NCBI GenBank assembly: GCA_934277945.1
Contig: CAKQWA010000003.1
Location: forward strand, 162,575-226,574
Direction of reading: 5' to 3'
DNA from: an uncultured Alphaproteobacteria bacterium
Lineage (GTDB): Bacteria; Pseudomonadota; Alphaproteobacteria; CAAGCB01; CAG-977
Length of the DNA stretch: 64,000 nt
Shown here: in pieces, positions 42,239 to 50,483 of the stretch
Layout of the letters: each line of letters starts with the position of its first letter
Numbering within the stretch: position 1 is the first letter of the stretch
Program-made: the position numbers and the translations under genes
Notes under the pieces: generated by a model
Database searches by the model: none
What the model was told of the DNA's origin: nothing
What the model saw: only the letters and a program-made list of their open reading frames with translations

Positions 42239-43185
42239 GGAAGAGCCGCCAGAGAATCCGCCATGAAATCCAAAACGGATTCGGCGTTGACCTTGTGCGT
42301 GACAAGACAGTTGCGGATTTTTTCGTCTTCAAAGAACGTCGTCATGCCGAATTTTTCGTCTTCCGCGTCCGTGTTGACCGTGACTTTGCCGTAGCGTCCG
42401 GAAAACAGACCGGGGCGCATCAGGCACGTCATGGCGACGGGGTCGTACAGCGCAATGCCGTCTTTCGACAAATCGGGGCGTTCCTTTTCGACGAATTCGA
42501 TCGTCTTTTCAATCATGTCCGCCGCCGCGTATGCCGCTTTCGTGCGGATGTCGCGCAAGCGGGCGATGTAATCGGGACCCGTGACGACCTGCATGCCGAC
42601 TTCCATGGGGACGACGGTCATTTGCTCCGCCGCGTCGAAAACGACCTGCGCCGCGTGGGGATCAGCCCACATATTGAATTCCGCCCACGGCGTCGTGTTG
42701 CCGCGCGGACCCGTTTGCGAAAATCCGCCGCCCATGATGACGATTTCGCGGATTTTGCGAATGATTTTCGGTTCTTTCAAAAACGCCGTCGCGATGTTCG
42801 TCAGCGGTCCCAGCGCCACAATCGACACTTCCTTGCCTTCCGCGTTTTTCAGCGTGTCGATGATGAAATCGACGGCGTCGGTCTTTTCGGGTTCTTCCGT
42901 CGGGGCGGGCAGTTGCAATCCCGCCAGTCCGTCTTCGCCGTGCACCCACGCCGCGTTGACCAGCGTGCGCTTTAACGGCTTGTCGCATCCGCGATAGACC
43001 TTGACATCCGAATGCCAGCAAAATTCCGTGATTTTCCGCGCGTTTAAGAAACTTTTGTCCACGCCGACGTTGCCGTTGACCGTCGTGACGCCCAAAACCT
43101 GAATGTCCGGATTTGCCAAAGCGACGAACAGCGCGACCGCGTCGTCAATTCCCGGATCCGTGTCGATGATGATTTTTTCGACCAT
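42235..43185 (-). CDS. Inosine-uridine preferring nucleoside hydrolase
   Basis: A 316-residue hydrolase with the calcium-binding signature IIDTDPGIDDAVALF at 6-20, the VTTVNGNVG segment, VALGPLTNIATA and IVIMGGGF. Family members cut ribonucleosides to base and ribose for salvage. Substrate preference within the family cannot be read from sequence. The final helical part has the usual His/Asp-bearing DGIALYDPVA segment. It starts a minus-strand series leading to dusA and plsY, with GAGAG about 5 bp before its ATG. Confidence 0.92.
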   Translation of the reverse strand: MVEKIIIDTDPGIDDAVALFVALANPDIQVLGVTTVNGNVGVDKSFLNARKITEFCWHSDVKVYRGCDKPLKRTLVNAAWVHGEDGLAGLQLPAPTEEPEKTDAVDFIIDTLKNAEGKEVSIVALGPLTNIATAFLKEPKIIRKIREIVIMGGGFSQTGPRGNTTPWAEFNMWADPHAAQVVFDAAEQMTVVPMEVGMQVVTGPDYIARLRDIRTKAAYAAADMIEKTIEFVEKERPDLSKDGIALYDPVAMTCLMRPGLFSGRYGKVTVNTDAEDEKFGMTTFFEDEKIRNCLVTHKVNAESVLDFMADSLAALP

Positions 43186-43312
43186 GCTTTGCTCTCCTGT
43201 AAAACTCCCCTCTTACATAACGGTTGAGCGGGGCTAAATCAAGTTTTCTTTTTCCGCCGCTTGCTTGAAAGGAGTGTTTTTTACTGAAAAATCAATGAAA
43301 AACGGTTGACTT

Positions 43313-43342
43313 TTGACATAAAATATGGAATTCTTGTATAAG
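43313..43342 (+). promoter_or_regulatory. Promoter of the flagellar-rod-like small gene pair
   Basis: TTGACA (43313-43318), 18 bp, TATAAG (43337-43342), about 20 bp before the start at 43363. The remainder of 43186-43312 shows nothing else. Confidence 0.55.
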
Positions 43343-43362
43343 AATAGAAAAGTAGGTGCAGA

Positions 43363-43755
43363 ATGTCATCCTCGGCAAAAGTCCAACCCAACGTGCCAGT
43401 AAGCACGACCGCGACGCTCAATAAGCTGACAAACGGCAAGTTTGTCGCCGCTTCGTCGCAACCCGTGCAAGAGGCGACCGTTTCGACCGATGTCGGCACT
43501 ATGACGGATCATCATCTGCCCAACAATCCCGAAGATGTGCGCTATTTTCCTTTTGACGCCGACAAGGATGACGAAAAGCGCGTGCAGGGGAGTTTGGCGT
43601 TCGACGCACCGCCCGTTTTCGACGATTCCGCCGATTTGTTCAACACGGTTGCCGCCATGAACGCACACGAAACGTTACAGCATATCGGCACTTACGAAGC
43701 CAACATGGAAACGCTTGATGCCGGCGTGAAGAAATCGACAAAGGCTTTCGGCTGA
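43363..43755 (+). CDS. Hypothetical protein with a flagellar-rod-like C-terminal helix
   Basis: A 130-residue protein with a Ser/Thr/Val-rich N-terminus and an acidic middle (PFDADKDDEKRVQGSLAFD). The end (LFNTVAAMNAHETLQHIGTYEANMETLDAGV) resembles the C-terminal helix of FlgB/FlgC-type flagellar rod and hook proteins, in which the protein ends in a YEANV-type motif. This similarity is by eye. The next gene, 14 bp on, ends the same way. They may be divergent flagellar or surface axial proteins. GTAGG lies before the ATG. Confidence 0.6.
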   Translation: MSSSAKVQPNVPVSTTATLNKLTNGKFVAASSQPVQEATVSTDVGTMTDHHLPNNPEDVRYFPFDADKDDEKRVQGSLAFDAPPVFDDSADLFNTVAAMNAHETLQHIGTYEANMETLDAGVKKSTKAFG

Positions 43756-43769
43756 TTTAAGGATTGCGC

Positions 43770-44114
43770 ATGATATTCAATTCCAACTTTTCCCCCGCTT
43801 TATCCGGTTTGCAAACAGCCGCCTCAAAAACGGCTCAAAGCGCGGAAAAGGTTGTCGCGGATACGGCGCAAGCCTTTAATTCCTTTGAAAAATCCCTTTC
43901 TGAAAATCCCGCCGACGAAGCGTCCGCGTCGCCCGCCGTGCAAAGCGCGCTGTATACGCCCGTTTCCGTCGTTCCCGATATTGTCGCCGACATGACGACC
44001 ATGCAGACCGCGACGCACGCGTACAAGGCGAACATCGCCGCCGTCGAATCGTGGAACGCGATGATGAAAGCCGCGGCGGACATCACCAAAACGCCGACGG
44101 ATCATTCCGTGTGA
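43770..44114 (+). CDS. Hypothetical protein with Flg_bbr_C-like C-terminal segment
   Basis: A 114-residue protein. The N-terminus (IFNSNFSPALSGLQTAASKTA) resembles the start of flagellar rod proteins, where an SALSGL-type amphipathic helix is usual. The C-terminus (DMTTMQTATHAYKANIAAVE) fits the flagellar basal-body rod C-terminal pattern. The core rod domains are missing, so it is far shorter than FlgC. ATG at 43770 was chosen over a TTG at 43764. It forms a pair with the preceding gene. A miniature FlgC-like protein is the best guess. Confidence 0.62.
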   Translation: MIFNSNFSPALSGLQTAASKTAQSAEKVVADTAQAFNSFEKSLSENPADEASASPAVQSALYTPVSVVPDIVADMTTMQTATHAYKANIAAVESWNAMMKAAADITKTPTDHSV

Positions 44115-44143
44115 TTTCTTTTTCCGTCCGCGCCGGATGTCTC

Positions 44144-44173
44144 TTGCAAATGCGGGGAAAGTGTGCTTATAAT
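44144..44173 (+). promoter_or_regulatory. Promoter of a putative antisense RNA
   Basis: TTGCAA (44144-44149), 18 bp, TATAAT (44168-44173), a perfect -10 box. There is no plus-strand gene downstream; transcription would start near 44180 and meet the hairpin at 44217-44246. Confidence 0.5.
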
Positions 44174-44179
44174 AAAAGC

Positions 44180-44256
44180 ATCGGTGAAGGTGACGTTGAA
44201 CCGATTTTCAAAGAATACCCCCGCAAGAGCGGCAACTCTGCGGGGGTAAGTTTTAT
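44180..44256 (+). ncRNA. Putative short RNA antisense to the small-peptide mRNA 3' end
   Basis: Bounded by the TATAAT promoter and the hairpin ACCCCCGCA-a-GAG/CTC-TGCGGGGGT (44217-44246). It has no reading frame. It overlaps the 3' untranslated end of the 25-residue peptide mRNA on the other strand, as antitoxin RNAs do in convergent type I modules. The hairpin may also just end the transcript of the two rod-like genes. Confidence 0.35.
44217..44246. terminator. Bidirectional hairpin between convergent transcripts
   Basis: Twelve base pairs with one bulged A, 6-nt loop. T-rich but interrupted tails lie on both sides. It can end both the plus-strand transcript and the peptide mRNA on the minus strand. 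Confidence 0.6.
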
Positions 44257-44334
44257 TTACTTGCCACAGGCTTTTAATAAAACTGCGACGGCTAACAGAA
44301 TGTAAGCAATCGCTTCAATGAATGAAGGTGACAT
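44257..44334 (-). CDS. Hydrophobic 25-residue peptide (type I toxin-like)
   Basis: The frame begins MSPSFIEAIAYI, has one hydrophobic span and ends LLKACGK. AAAGGAGG, a near-perfect ribosome binding site, lies 5 bp before the ATG, much stronger than most sites in the window. A TCCGC/GCGGA hairpin (44349-44362) precedes it and the bidirectional hairpin follows within 11 bp of the stop. Length, hydrophobicity, strong site and convergent RNA match type I toxin peptides, but no family match is claimed. A harmless small membrane protein is possible. Confidence 0.55.
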   Translation of the reverse strand: MSPSFIEAIAYILLAVAVLLKACGK

Positions 44335-44374
44335 CGTTCCTCCTTTCAATCCGCAAAAGCGGACGGAGGGAGTT

Positions 44375-44530
44375 TACGGGCGTTTTGCGCGCCGTGCAAT
44401 GAAAAATGATAGCGGGAGGCGCGGGAAGAAAATTTCCCGTACGGCGTGCAATTACGAACAATGACGGGCGCAAACGGGTGCGGATTTTCCGTAAGCCGCG
44501 CAATTAAAGAGTGCGCTTAAAAGACGGCGG
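44375..44530. repeat. Imperfect tandem repeats, G+C-rich non-coding stretch
   Basis: Three related words recur about 55-60 bp apart: GCCGTGCAATGAAAAATGA (near 44391), GGCGTGCAATTACGAACAATG (near 44443, 20-base core) and GCCGCGCAATTAAAGAGTG (near 44496). A TTTTCC/TTTCCC segment also recurs. No gene is seen in 44335-44571. Confidence 0.4.
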
Positions 44531-44571
44531 ACGAACCGCGTGCGCGGATTTTTGCGCGCCGCAAAGCCGGC

Positions 44572-44829
44572 TTACAGCGACGTTTTGCGTTTGTATTCCA
44601 TCAGGCAGCGCGCGAGTTGGTCGGGGCAGCTGGTCGGTTTGCCGCCGCAGGTGATGCCGCTTAATCTTTGAATGACGTCGTCGACGTTCATGCCGATAAT
44701 CAGACTGCAAATGCCTTTCGTGTTGCCGTTGCATCCGCCGACGAACTGCGCCGCGACGATTTTGTCGTTTTCAATTTCCAGTTGAATAAGCCGAGAGCAA
44801 ACGCCTTGCGGCTGATATTGTATCATCAT
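44572..44829 (-). CDS. TSCPD domain protein (TIGR03905-like)
   Basis: An 85-residue protein with the signature PTSCPDQLARCL at the C-terminus and cysteines at CSRL, GGCNGNTKGIC and TCGG, as in the TSCPD small protein family (TIGR03905). This module also occurs at the end of some ribonucleotide reductases; the stand-alone form has no assigned reaction. Conserved cysteines suggest metal or redox chemistry. It lies 13 bp after recG on the same strand. Confidence 0.85.
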   Translation of the reverse strand: MMIQYQPQGVCSRLIQLEIENDKIVAAQFVGGCNGNTKGICSLIIGMNVDDVIQRLSGITCGGKPTSCPDQLARCLMEYKRKTSL

Positions 44830-44842
44830 TTGTTTTTATCCT

Positions 44843-46927
44843 TTATCCCGCCTTTAAATTTTTGACGGCGTCGTCTTTTGAAAACAGGTACAGCAACGTG
44901 CGCAGACGTTCGCCGCGCGCCGTCGTCAGATTTTCGTCAATGTTCAGGATGTACTTCGCGTCGTTGGAAGCCGTTTTCAGCAAATCCGCGTCGGCGAGCA
45001 AATCCGCCATTTTGAATTCGGGCAGACCGCTTTGCCGCACGCCGAGCACTTCGCCCGCGCCGCGCAAAGTCAAATCCTGTTCCGCGATTTTAAACCCGTC
45101 GTGCGTGTCGCGCAACGCGGACAGGCGCGCTTTCGCCGTATCGCTCAAATTGCCCGAATAAAGCAGAAGACAGGCGGATTCCTTTTGTCCGCGCCCGACG
45201 CGTCCGCGCAGTTGATGCAGTTGCGCCAGTCCGAAGCGTTGCGCGTTTTCAATGACCATGACGGTCGCTTGCGGCACGTCCACGCCGACTTCGACGACGG
45301 TCGTCGCCACCAGAATGTCGACGGAGCCGTGCGCGAACGCGTCCATGACCGCGTCTTTTTCATCGGTTTTCATTTTGCCGTGCGCCAGTCCGACCTTGTC
45401 CCCGAACACTTTTTTCAGCATATCGTAACGCATTTGCGCCGCCGCCATGTCCGATTTTTCGCTTTCTTCGACCAGCGGGCAAATCCAGTAGATTTTGTCG
45501 CCTTTCGCCAGCGTTCGCTTTAACGCTTCGATGATTTCGCCCTGACGGGAATCGGGCAGGACGCGGGTCAGGACGGGCTTGCGTCCCGCCGGCATTTCGT
45601 CGATGCGCGACACGTCCATGTCGCCGTAATAAGTCAGGGCGAGCGTGCGCGGAATCGGCGTCGCGGTCATGACGAGCATATCGGTCGCCGCGCCTTTTTG
45701 CGCCAATCCCAAACGTTGATGCACGCCGAATTTGTGCTGTTCGTCCACGACGGTCAATCCCAGATTGTCGAACACGACGTCGTCGGAAAACAGCGCGTGC
45801 GTGCCGATAATCAATTTGGCTTGCCCGGACGCGATTTTTTCAAGCGTTTCCGCGCGTTTTTTTCCTTTTGTGCGCCCCGACAGAAAGACGGTTTCAACGC
45901 CCGCCTTTTGCGACAAGGCGGACAGTTTTTCAAAATGCTGGACGGCGAGAATGTCGGTCGGAGCCATTAAAGCCGCCTGCGCGCCCGATTCCGCCGCTTT
46001 CAGCATTGCCGCCAGAGCGACGATTGTTTTGCCGGAACCGACGTCGCCCTGCACCAGACGGAGCATCCGGTACGGCGCCGCCATATCCCGACGGATTTCG
46101 TCGATGACGCGTTTTTGCGCGCCCGTCAAGGAAAAGGGCAGGGCGGAAAGCACTTTGCCGGCAAGCGCGTCGGCGTTGACGAAAGCGCGTCCTTTGACTT
46201 TGCGCATTTTGTGACGCATCAGCCCCAGAGCCAGTTGGTTGGCGAGCAGTTCATCGAAAGCCAGACGTTTGCGCGCGAACGGCTGACGGGCGAGATCTTC
46301 GTTTGTTTCGGGCGCGTGAAGCAGGCGCAGGGCTTCCTTGAAATCGGGGAATTTTTCGCGCTTTTTCAACGCTTCGTCAATCCATTCGCCGTAATCCGCG
46401 ACCTTTGAAAGCGCTTCTTTCGCGGCTTTGTGTAAAATTTTGGACGACACGCCCGCCGTCAGCGGATACACGGGTTCAAGAATCGGGATGCTTTCCGCCT
46501 GCGAAGCGGGCAGGATGTAGTCGGGATGCGTCATCTGCACGGTTGCGCCGAAGCGTTCGATTTTGCCGCTGATTAAGCGTTCTTCGCCGACGGGCAGGGC
46601 TTTTTGCGGATAATCGCCGAACGCGCGGAAAAAAACGACGTTGAGCGGCTGACCGTTTGCGTCTTCGCACACGATTTTGTACGGGCTTTTTTTGGAAAAC
46701 GGCGGATAGTGGCGCAGAGCGGTCACTTTCAGCGTCGCGTACGCTCCTTCGGGCACTTCGGCGGCACAGGATTTCACGCGGCGGTCGATCAGTCCCGCCG
46801 GCAGATGAAACAACAAATCGACGGGCTTGAAGATGCCTAATTTTTCGCATAAAACAGCCGTTTTTTTGCCGATTCCCGATAAGGAATCCAGCGGCGAAAA
46901 CAGGGCGAACAACTTTTCGGGACGCAT
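44843..46927 (-). CDS. recG: ATP-dependent DNA helicase RecG
   Basis: A 694-residue SF2 helicase. The N-terminal wedge domain has LDSLSGIGKKTAVLCEKLGI; Walker A is GDVGSGKTIVAL; the DEQH box is VVDEQHKFGVHQR; and the TRG-like region ends in QLRGRVGRGQKESACLL. It remodels stalled forks and Holliday junctions. ATG at 46927 (RPEKLFALFSPL) fits the family start; an ATG at 46966 would leave almost no room for a promoter. It is divergent from mfd, a frequent alphaproteobacterial pairing of repair translocases. Confidence 0.95.
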   Translation of the reverse strand: MRPEKLFALFSPLDSLSGIGKKTAVLCEKLGIFKPVDLLFHLPAGLIDRRVKSCAAEVPEGAYATLKVTALRHYPPFSKKSPYKIVCEDANGQPLNVVFFRAFGDYPQKALPVGEERLISGKIERFGATVQMTHPDYILPASQAESIPILEPVYPLTAGVSSKILHKAAKEALSKVADYGEWIDEALKKREKFPDFKEALRLLHAPETNEDLARQPFARKRLAFDELLANQLALGLMRHKMRKVKGRAFVNADALAGKVLSALPFSLTGAQKRVIDEIRRDMAAPYRMLRLVQGDVGSGKTIVALAAMLKAAESGAQAALMAPTDILAVQHFEKLSALSQKAGVETVFLSGRTKGKKRAETLEKIASGQAKLIIGTHALFSDDVVFDNLGLTVVDEQHKFGVHQRLGLAQKGAATDMLVMTATPIPRTLALTYYGDMDVSRIDEMPAGRKPVLTRVLPDSRQGEIIEALKRTLAKGDKIYWICPLVEESEKSDMAAAQMRYDMLKKVFGDKVGLAHGKMKTDEKDAVMDAFAHGSVDILVATTVVEVGVDVPQATVMVIENAQRFGLAQLHQLRGRVGRGQKESACLLLYSGNLSDTAKARLSALRDTHDGFKIAEQDLTLRGAGEVLGVRQSGLPEFKMADLLADADLLKTASNDAKYILNIDENLTTARGERLRTLLYLFSKDDAVKNLKAG

Positions 46928-47005
46928 AATGACCGTCAATCCTTTAAAAAAAGAGTGATTTTCCATACTTTATATTGTATTTAAGAGCAAACAAAGAGAA
47001 AAAAG

Positions 47006-50000
47006 ATGCTTTACGCGAACGACAAACAAAAAATTCTGCTTTCCGGTGCGCCCGACGGGTACACGGCGCTGATTTTGTCTTATGCGGCGCGGGACGCGGG
47101 CGACGTGCTTCACATCTGCCGCGACGACGTGCGCATGGAGGCTTTGGCGGCGCAGTTGGCTTTTTACGCGCCGGACGTGGAAACGCTTGTCTTTCCCGCG
47201 TGGGACACCGTGCCGTACGACCGCGTGTCGCCGAAATCCGACGTGATTGCCGCCCGCACCGCCGCTTTGTTTCAGCTGGCGGACGGAAAAAAGGCGAAAA
47301 AAAGAGTCGTGCTGACGACGGTCAACGCCGTGCTTCAACGCGTGCCGCCGAAAGATTTTTTCGCATCGTCGTTCAGCGCGAGCGTCGGCGGGTCGTTTGA
47401 TGAAAAGGCTTTTTTCGCGTTTTTGGAACGCTTCGGCTATACGCGCACCGAGCAGGTTATGGAAGCCGGAGAATACGCGGTGCGCGGCGGCATCGTCGAC
47501 GTGTTCGCGCCCGCCTGCGAAGAACCGCTGCGCCTTGATTTGTTCGGCGACGAAATCGAGTCGATCCGCACGTTCAATCCCGTGTCCCAGCGCACGACGG
47601 GGCAGTTGGAGCGTTTTTCGTTCAAGCCCGTCGGCGAATTGACGCTTGATAAGGATTCCGTGGCGCGCTTTCGCACGAAATACCGCGAAAAATTCGGCGC
47701 GGGTCAGCAGGACGCCCTGTACGAAGCCGTGTCGCAGGGGATGCGCTTTCAGGGCATGGAGCAATGGCTGCCGCTGTTTCACGAACGCTTGGACACGCTG
47801 TTCGATTATCTGCCCGACGCGCTTGTGTCGGCGGATTATCAGACGGCAGAGATGATTGACGCGCGGGAGGACCAAATCGACGAATACTATCTGTCGCGCA
47901 AAGAGGCGGAAAGCGCGGGGCTGGCGGAGGGCGGCTTTTTGTACCACCCCGTCGACAAGGACGCGATGTTTCTGTCGCGCGCGGAATTTGACGGGATTTT
48001 GGAAAAGCGCACCGTGTACTTTCATTATCCGTTCGTCGCGCCCGAACGCACGGACGGCATGACGGTCAAAGACGCGTCGGGACGCATCGCCCCCGATTTT
48101 TCGGCTTTTCGCGCCGCTCCCGACGCCGATTTGTACCGCGCGGTATGCGACGCCGTGGCCGAACGCAAGGATAAAAAATGCGTTTTGACGGCGTATTCCG
48201 CGGGGTCGCGCGACCGCATCGCCGGACTGCTCCGCGACAAAGGGGCGGTGTTGACGTACGCGGACGCTTGGGCGGACGCGCTGAAAGTCAAAGGGACGGC
48301 GTTTGTCGTTTTGGGGCTGGACGGCGGCTTTGAAACGGACAAATTGTGCGTTTTGTCGGAATCCGACATTTTGGGCGAGCGGCTGATTAAGACCGTGCGC
48401 AAAAAGCGCAAAAGCGACGATTTCATCGGCGACGTGTCTTCGCTGAACGAGGGCGATCTGGTCGTGCATATGTCGCACGGCATCGGGCGGTATTTGGGCT
48501 TGCGCACGCTTCAAGTCGGCGGGGCGGCGCACGATTGTCTGTGTTTGGAATACGCGGGCGGGGACAAGTTGTTCGTGCCGGTCGAAAACATTGACGTTTT
48601 GTCGCGCTACGGGTCGGAAACGGCGGGCGTGGCTCTCGACAAACTGGGCGGCAAAGCGTGGGAAGCGCGCAAAACCCGCCTGAAAAAGCACATTCGCGAC
48701 ATGGCGGAAGCCCTGATGAAAATTGCCGCGCAACGCTATTTGAAGCCCGCCGAGAAATTAACCGCGCCCGAAGGGATGTACGACGATTTCTGCGCCCGTT
48801 TCCCTTACGCCGAAACGCAGGATCAACTGAAAAGCATCCGCGACGTCGCGTCCGATCTGGCAAGCGGTCGCCCGATGGACAGGCTGGTGTGCGGGGACGT
48901 CGGCTTCGGCAAAACGGAAGTCGCGGTCAGAGCCGCTTTCATCGCCGCCATGAACGGTATGCAGGTCGCGGTGGTCGTCCCGACGACGCTTCTCGCCCGC
49001 CAGCATTACGAAACGTTCGTCAAGCGTTTCGCGGGCTTTCCCGTGCGCTTGGCGATGCTGTCCCGCCTGACTTCGACCAAGGACGCCGCTTTGATTAAAA
49101 AGGAAATGGCGGCGGGGACGATGGATATCGTCGTCGGCACGCACGCTTTGCTTGCCAAGACGGTCAATTTCAAAAAATTGGGACTGCTGATCATCGACGA
49201 GGAACAGCATTTCGGCGTGGCGCACAAGGAACGCTTGAAAGAATTGAGCGCGAACATCCACGTCCTGACGCTGACGGCGACGCCCATTCCGCGCACGTTC
49301 CAAATGGCTTTGACGGGCGTGCGCGAATTGAGTCTGATCGCCACGCCGCCCGTGGACAGACTGGCGGTGCGCACGTTCGTCCTGCCGTACGACAGCGTGA
49401 TTGTCAAAGAGGCGATTACGCGCGAAAAAATGCGCGGCGGACAGGTGTTTTACGTCTGCCCCCGCATTTCCGACATGAACGACGTCATCGAACGTCTGCA
49501 CGCATTGCTTCCCGATGTGCGCGTGTGCGAAGCGCACGGACGCATGACGCCGACGGAACTTGAAAAGGTGATGACCGCGTTCGCCGACCGCAAATACGAC
49601 GTGCTTGTGTCCACGACGCTGATTGAATCGGGGCTGGATATGCCGACCGTCAACACGATGATCGTGCATCGGGCGGATATGTTCGGTCTGGCGCAGTTGT
49701 ACCAGTTGCGCGGGCGCGTCGGACGCGGCAAAATCCGCGCTTACGCCTATCTGACGCTTCCGGCGCACCAAAAAATCAACAAAGTCGCCCAAAAGCGCAT
49801 GGAAGTCATGCAGAAACTCGACACGCTGGGCGCGGGCTTCACGCTTGCCAGTTACGATTTGGACATTCGCGGCGCGGGCAACCTTTTGGGACAGGAGCAG
49901 TCCGGACATATTAAAGAAGTCGGCATCGAACTGTATCAGCGCATGTTGGAAGAGGCGGTCGCCGCCGCGCGCGCGGGACAGAAGGAGCAGGAGGCGCAGG

Positions 50001-50482
50001 ACGTCTGGACGCCGCAAATCAACGTCGATATGCCCGTGCTGATTCCCGAAACTTATGTGCGCGATTTGAACGTGCGCATGGGGCTGTATCGCAGATTGGC
50101 GGATTTGACGGACACGCGCGAAATCGACGCGTTCGCCGCCGAATTGGTCGACCGGTTCGGCAAAATGCCCGCCGAAGTCGAAAACCTGCTGGAAGTCATT
50201 GCAATCAAAACGCTGTGCCGCAGGGCGAACGTCGAAAAAATCGACGCGGGTCCCAAAGGCGCGGTCGTTTCCCTGCACAACAACGTGTTCCCGAACCCCG
50301 CGGGGCTGGTTGATTTCATCATGCGCAACAGCGCGTCGGCGCGCATCAAGCCCGATCAGCGCATGGTGTTCATGCGCGTGTGGGACAACCCGAAAATAAG
50401 AATGAAAGGCGTGCGCCGTCTGCTTGAACAGATCGCCGCCGCCGCAGAAGTGAAAAACGAAAAACAAAACATAGGAAAGTGA
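47006..50482 (+). CDS. mfd: Transcription-repair coupling factor
   Basis: An 1158-residue Mfd. The UvrB-homologous N-terminus includes FPAWDTVPYDRVSP and VRGGIVDVFAP. The RNA-polymerase interaction domain contains DLVVHMSHGIGRYLGL. The translocase has GDVGFGKTEVAVRAAF, the DEEQHFGVAHKERLK box and QLRGRVGRGKIRAYAYL, followed by the TRCF C-terminal domain. It removes stalled RNA polymerase and recruits UvrA to lesions. Length and domain order are normal. It is divergent from recG and 1 bp before purU. Confidence 0.97.
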   Translation: MLYANDKQKILLSGAPDGYTALILSYAARDAGDVLHICRDDVRMEALAAQLAFYAPDVETLVFPAWDTVPYDRVSPKSDVIAARTAALFQLADGKKAKKRVVLTTVNAVLQRVPPKDFFASSFSASVGGSFDEKAFFAFLERFGYTRTEQVMEAGEYAVRGGIVDVFAPACEEPLRLDLFGDEIESIRTFNPVSQRTTGQLERFSFKPVGELTLDKDSVARFRTKYREKFGAGQQDALYEAVSQGMRFQGMEQWLPLFHERLDTLFDYLPDALVSADYQTAEMIDAREDQIDEYYLSRKEAESAGLAEGGFLYHPVDKDAMFLSRAEFDGILEKRTVYFHYPFVAPERTDGMTVKDASGRIAPDFSAFRAAPDADLYRAVCDAVAERKDKKCVLTAYSAGSRDRIAGLLRDKGAVLTYADAWADALKVKGTAFVVLGLDGGFETDKLCVLSESDILGERLIKTVRKKRKSDDFIGDVSSLNEGDLVVHMSHGIGRYLGLRTLQVGGAAHDCLCLEYAGGDKLFVPVENIDVLSRYGSETAGVALDKLGGKAWEARKTRLKKHIRDMAEALMKIAAQRYLKPAEKLTAPEGMYDDFCARFPYAETQDQLKSIRDVASDLASGRPMDRLVCGDVGFGKTEVAVRAAFIAAMNGMQVAVVVPTTLLARQHYETFVKRFAGFPVRLAMLSRLTSTKDAALIKKEMAAGTMDIVVGTHALLAKTVNFKKLGLLIIDEEQHFGVAHKERLKELSANIHVLTLTATPIPRTFQMALTGVRELSLIATPPVDRLAVRTFVLPYDSVIVKEAITREKMRGGQVFYVCPRISDMNDVIERLHALLPDVRVCEAHGRMTPTELEKVMTAFADRKYDVLVSTTLIESGLDMPTVNTMIVHRADMFGLAQLYQLRGRVGRGKIRAYAYLTLPAHQKINKVAQKRMEVMQKLDTLGAGFTLASYDLDIRGAGNLLGQEQSGHIKEVGIELYQRMLEEAVAAARAGQKEQEAQDVWTPQINVDMPVLIPETYVRDLNVRMGLYRRLADLTDTREIDAFAAELVDRFGKMPAEVENLLEVIAIKTLCRRANVEKIDAGPKGAVVSLHNNVFPNPAGLVDFIMRNSASARIKPDQRMVFMRVWDNPKIRMKGVRRLLEQIAAAAEVKNEKQNIGK

Positions 50483-50483
50483 T

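Noticed and set aside
46970..48733. Very long minus-strand frame opposite mfd
   Set aside because: Arg/His/Phe-rich shadow of mfd caused by codon bias; mfd is certain.
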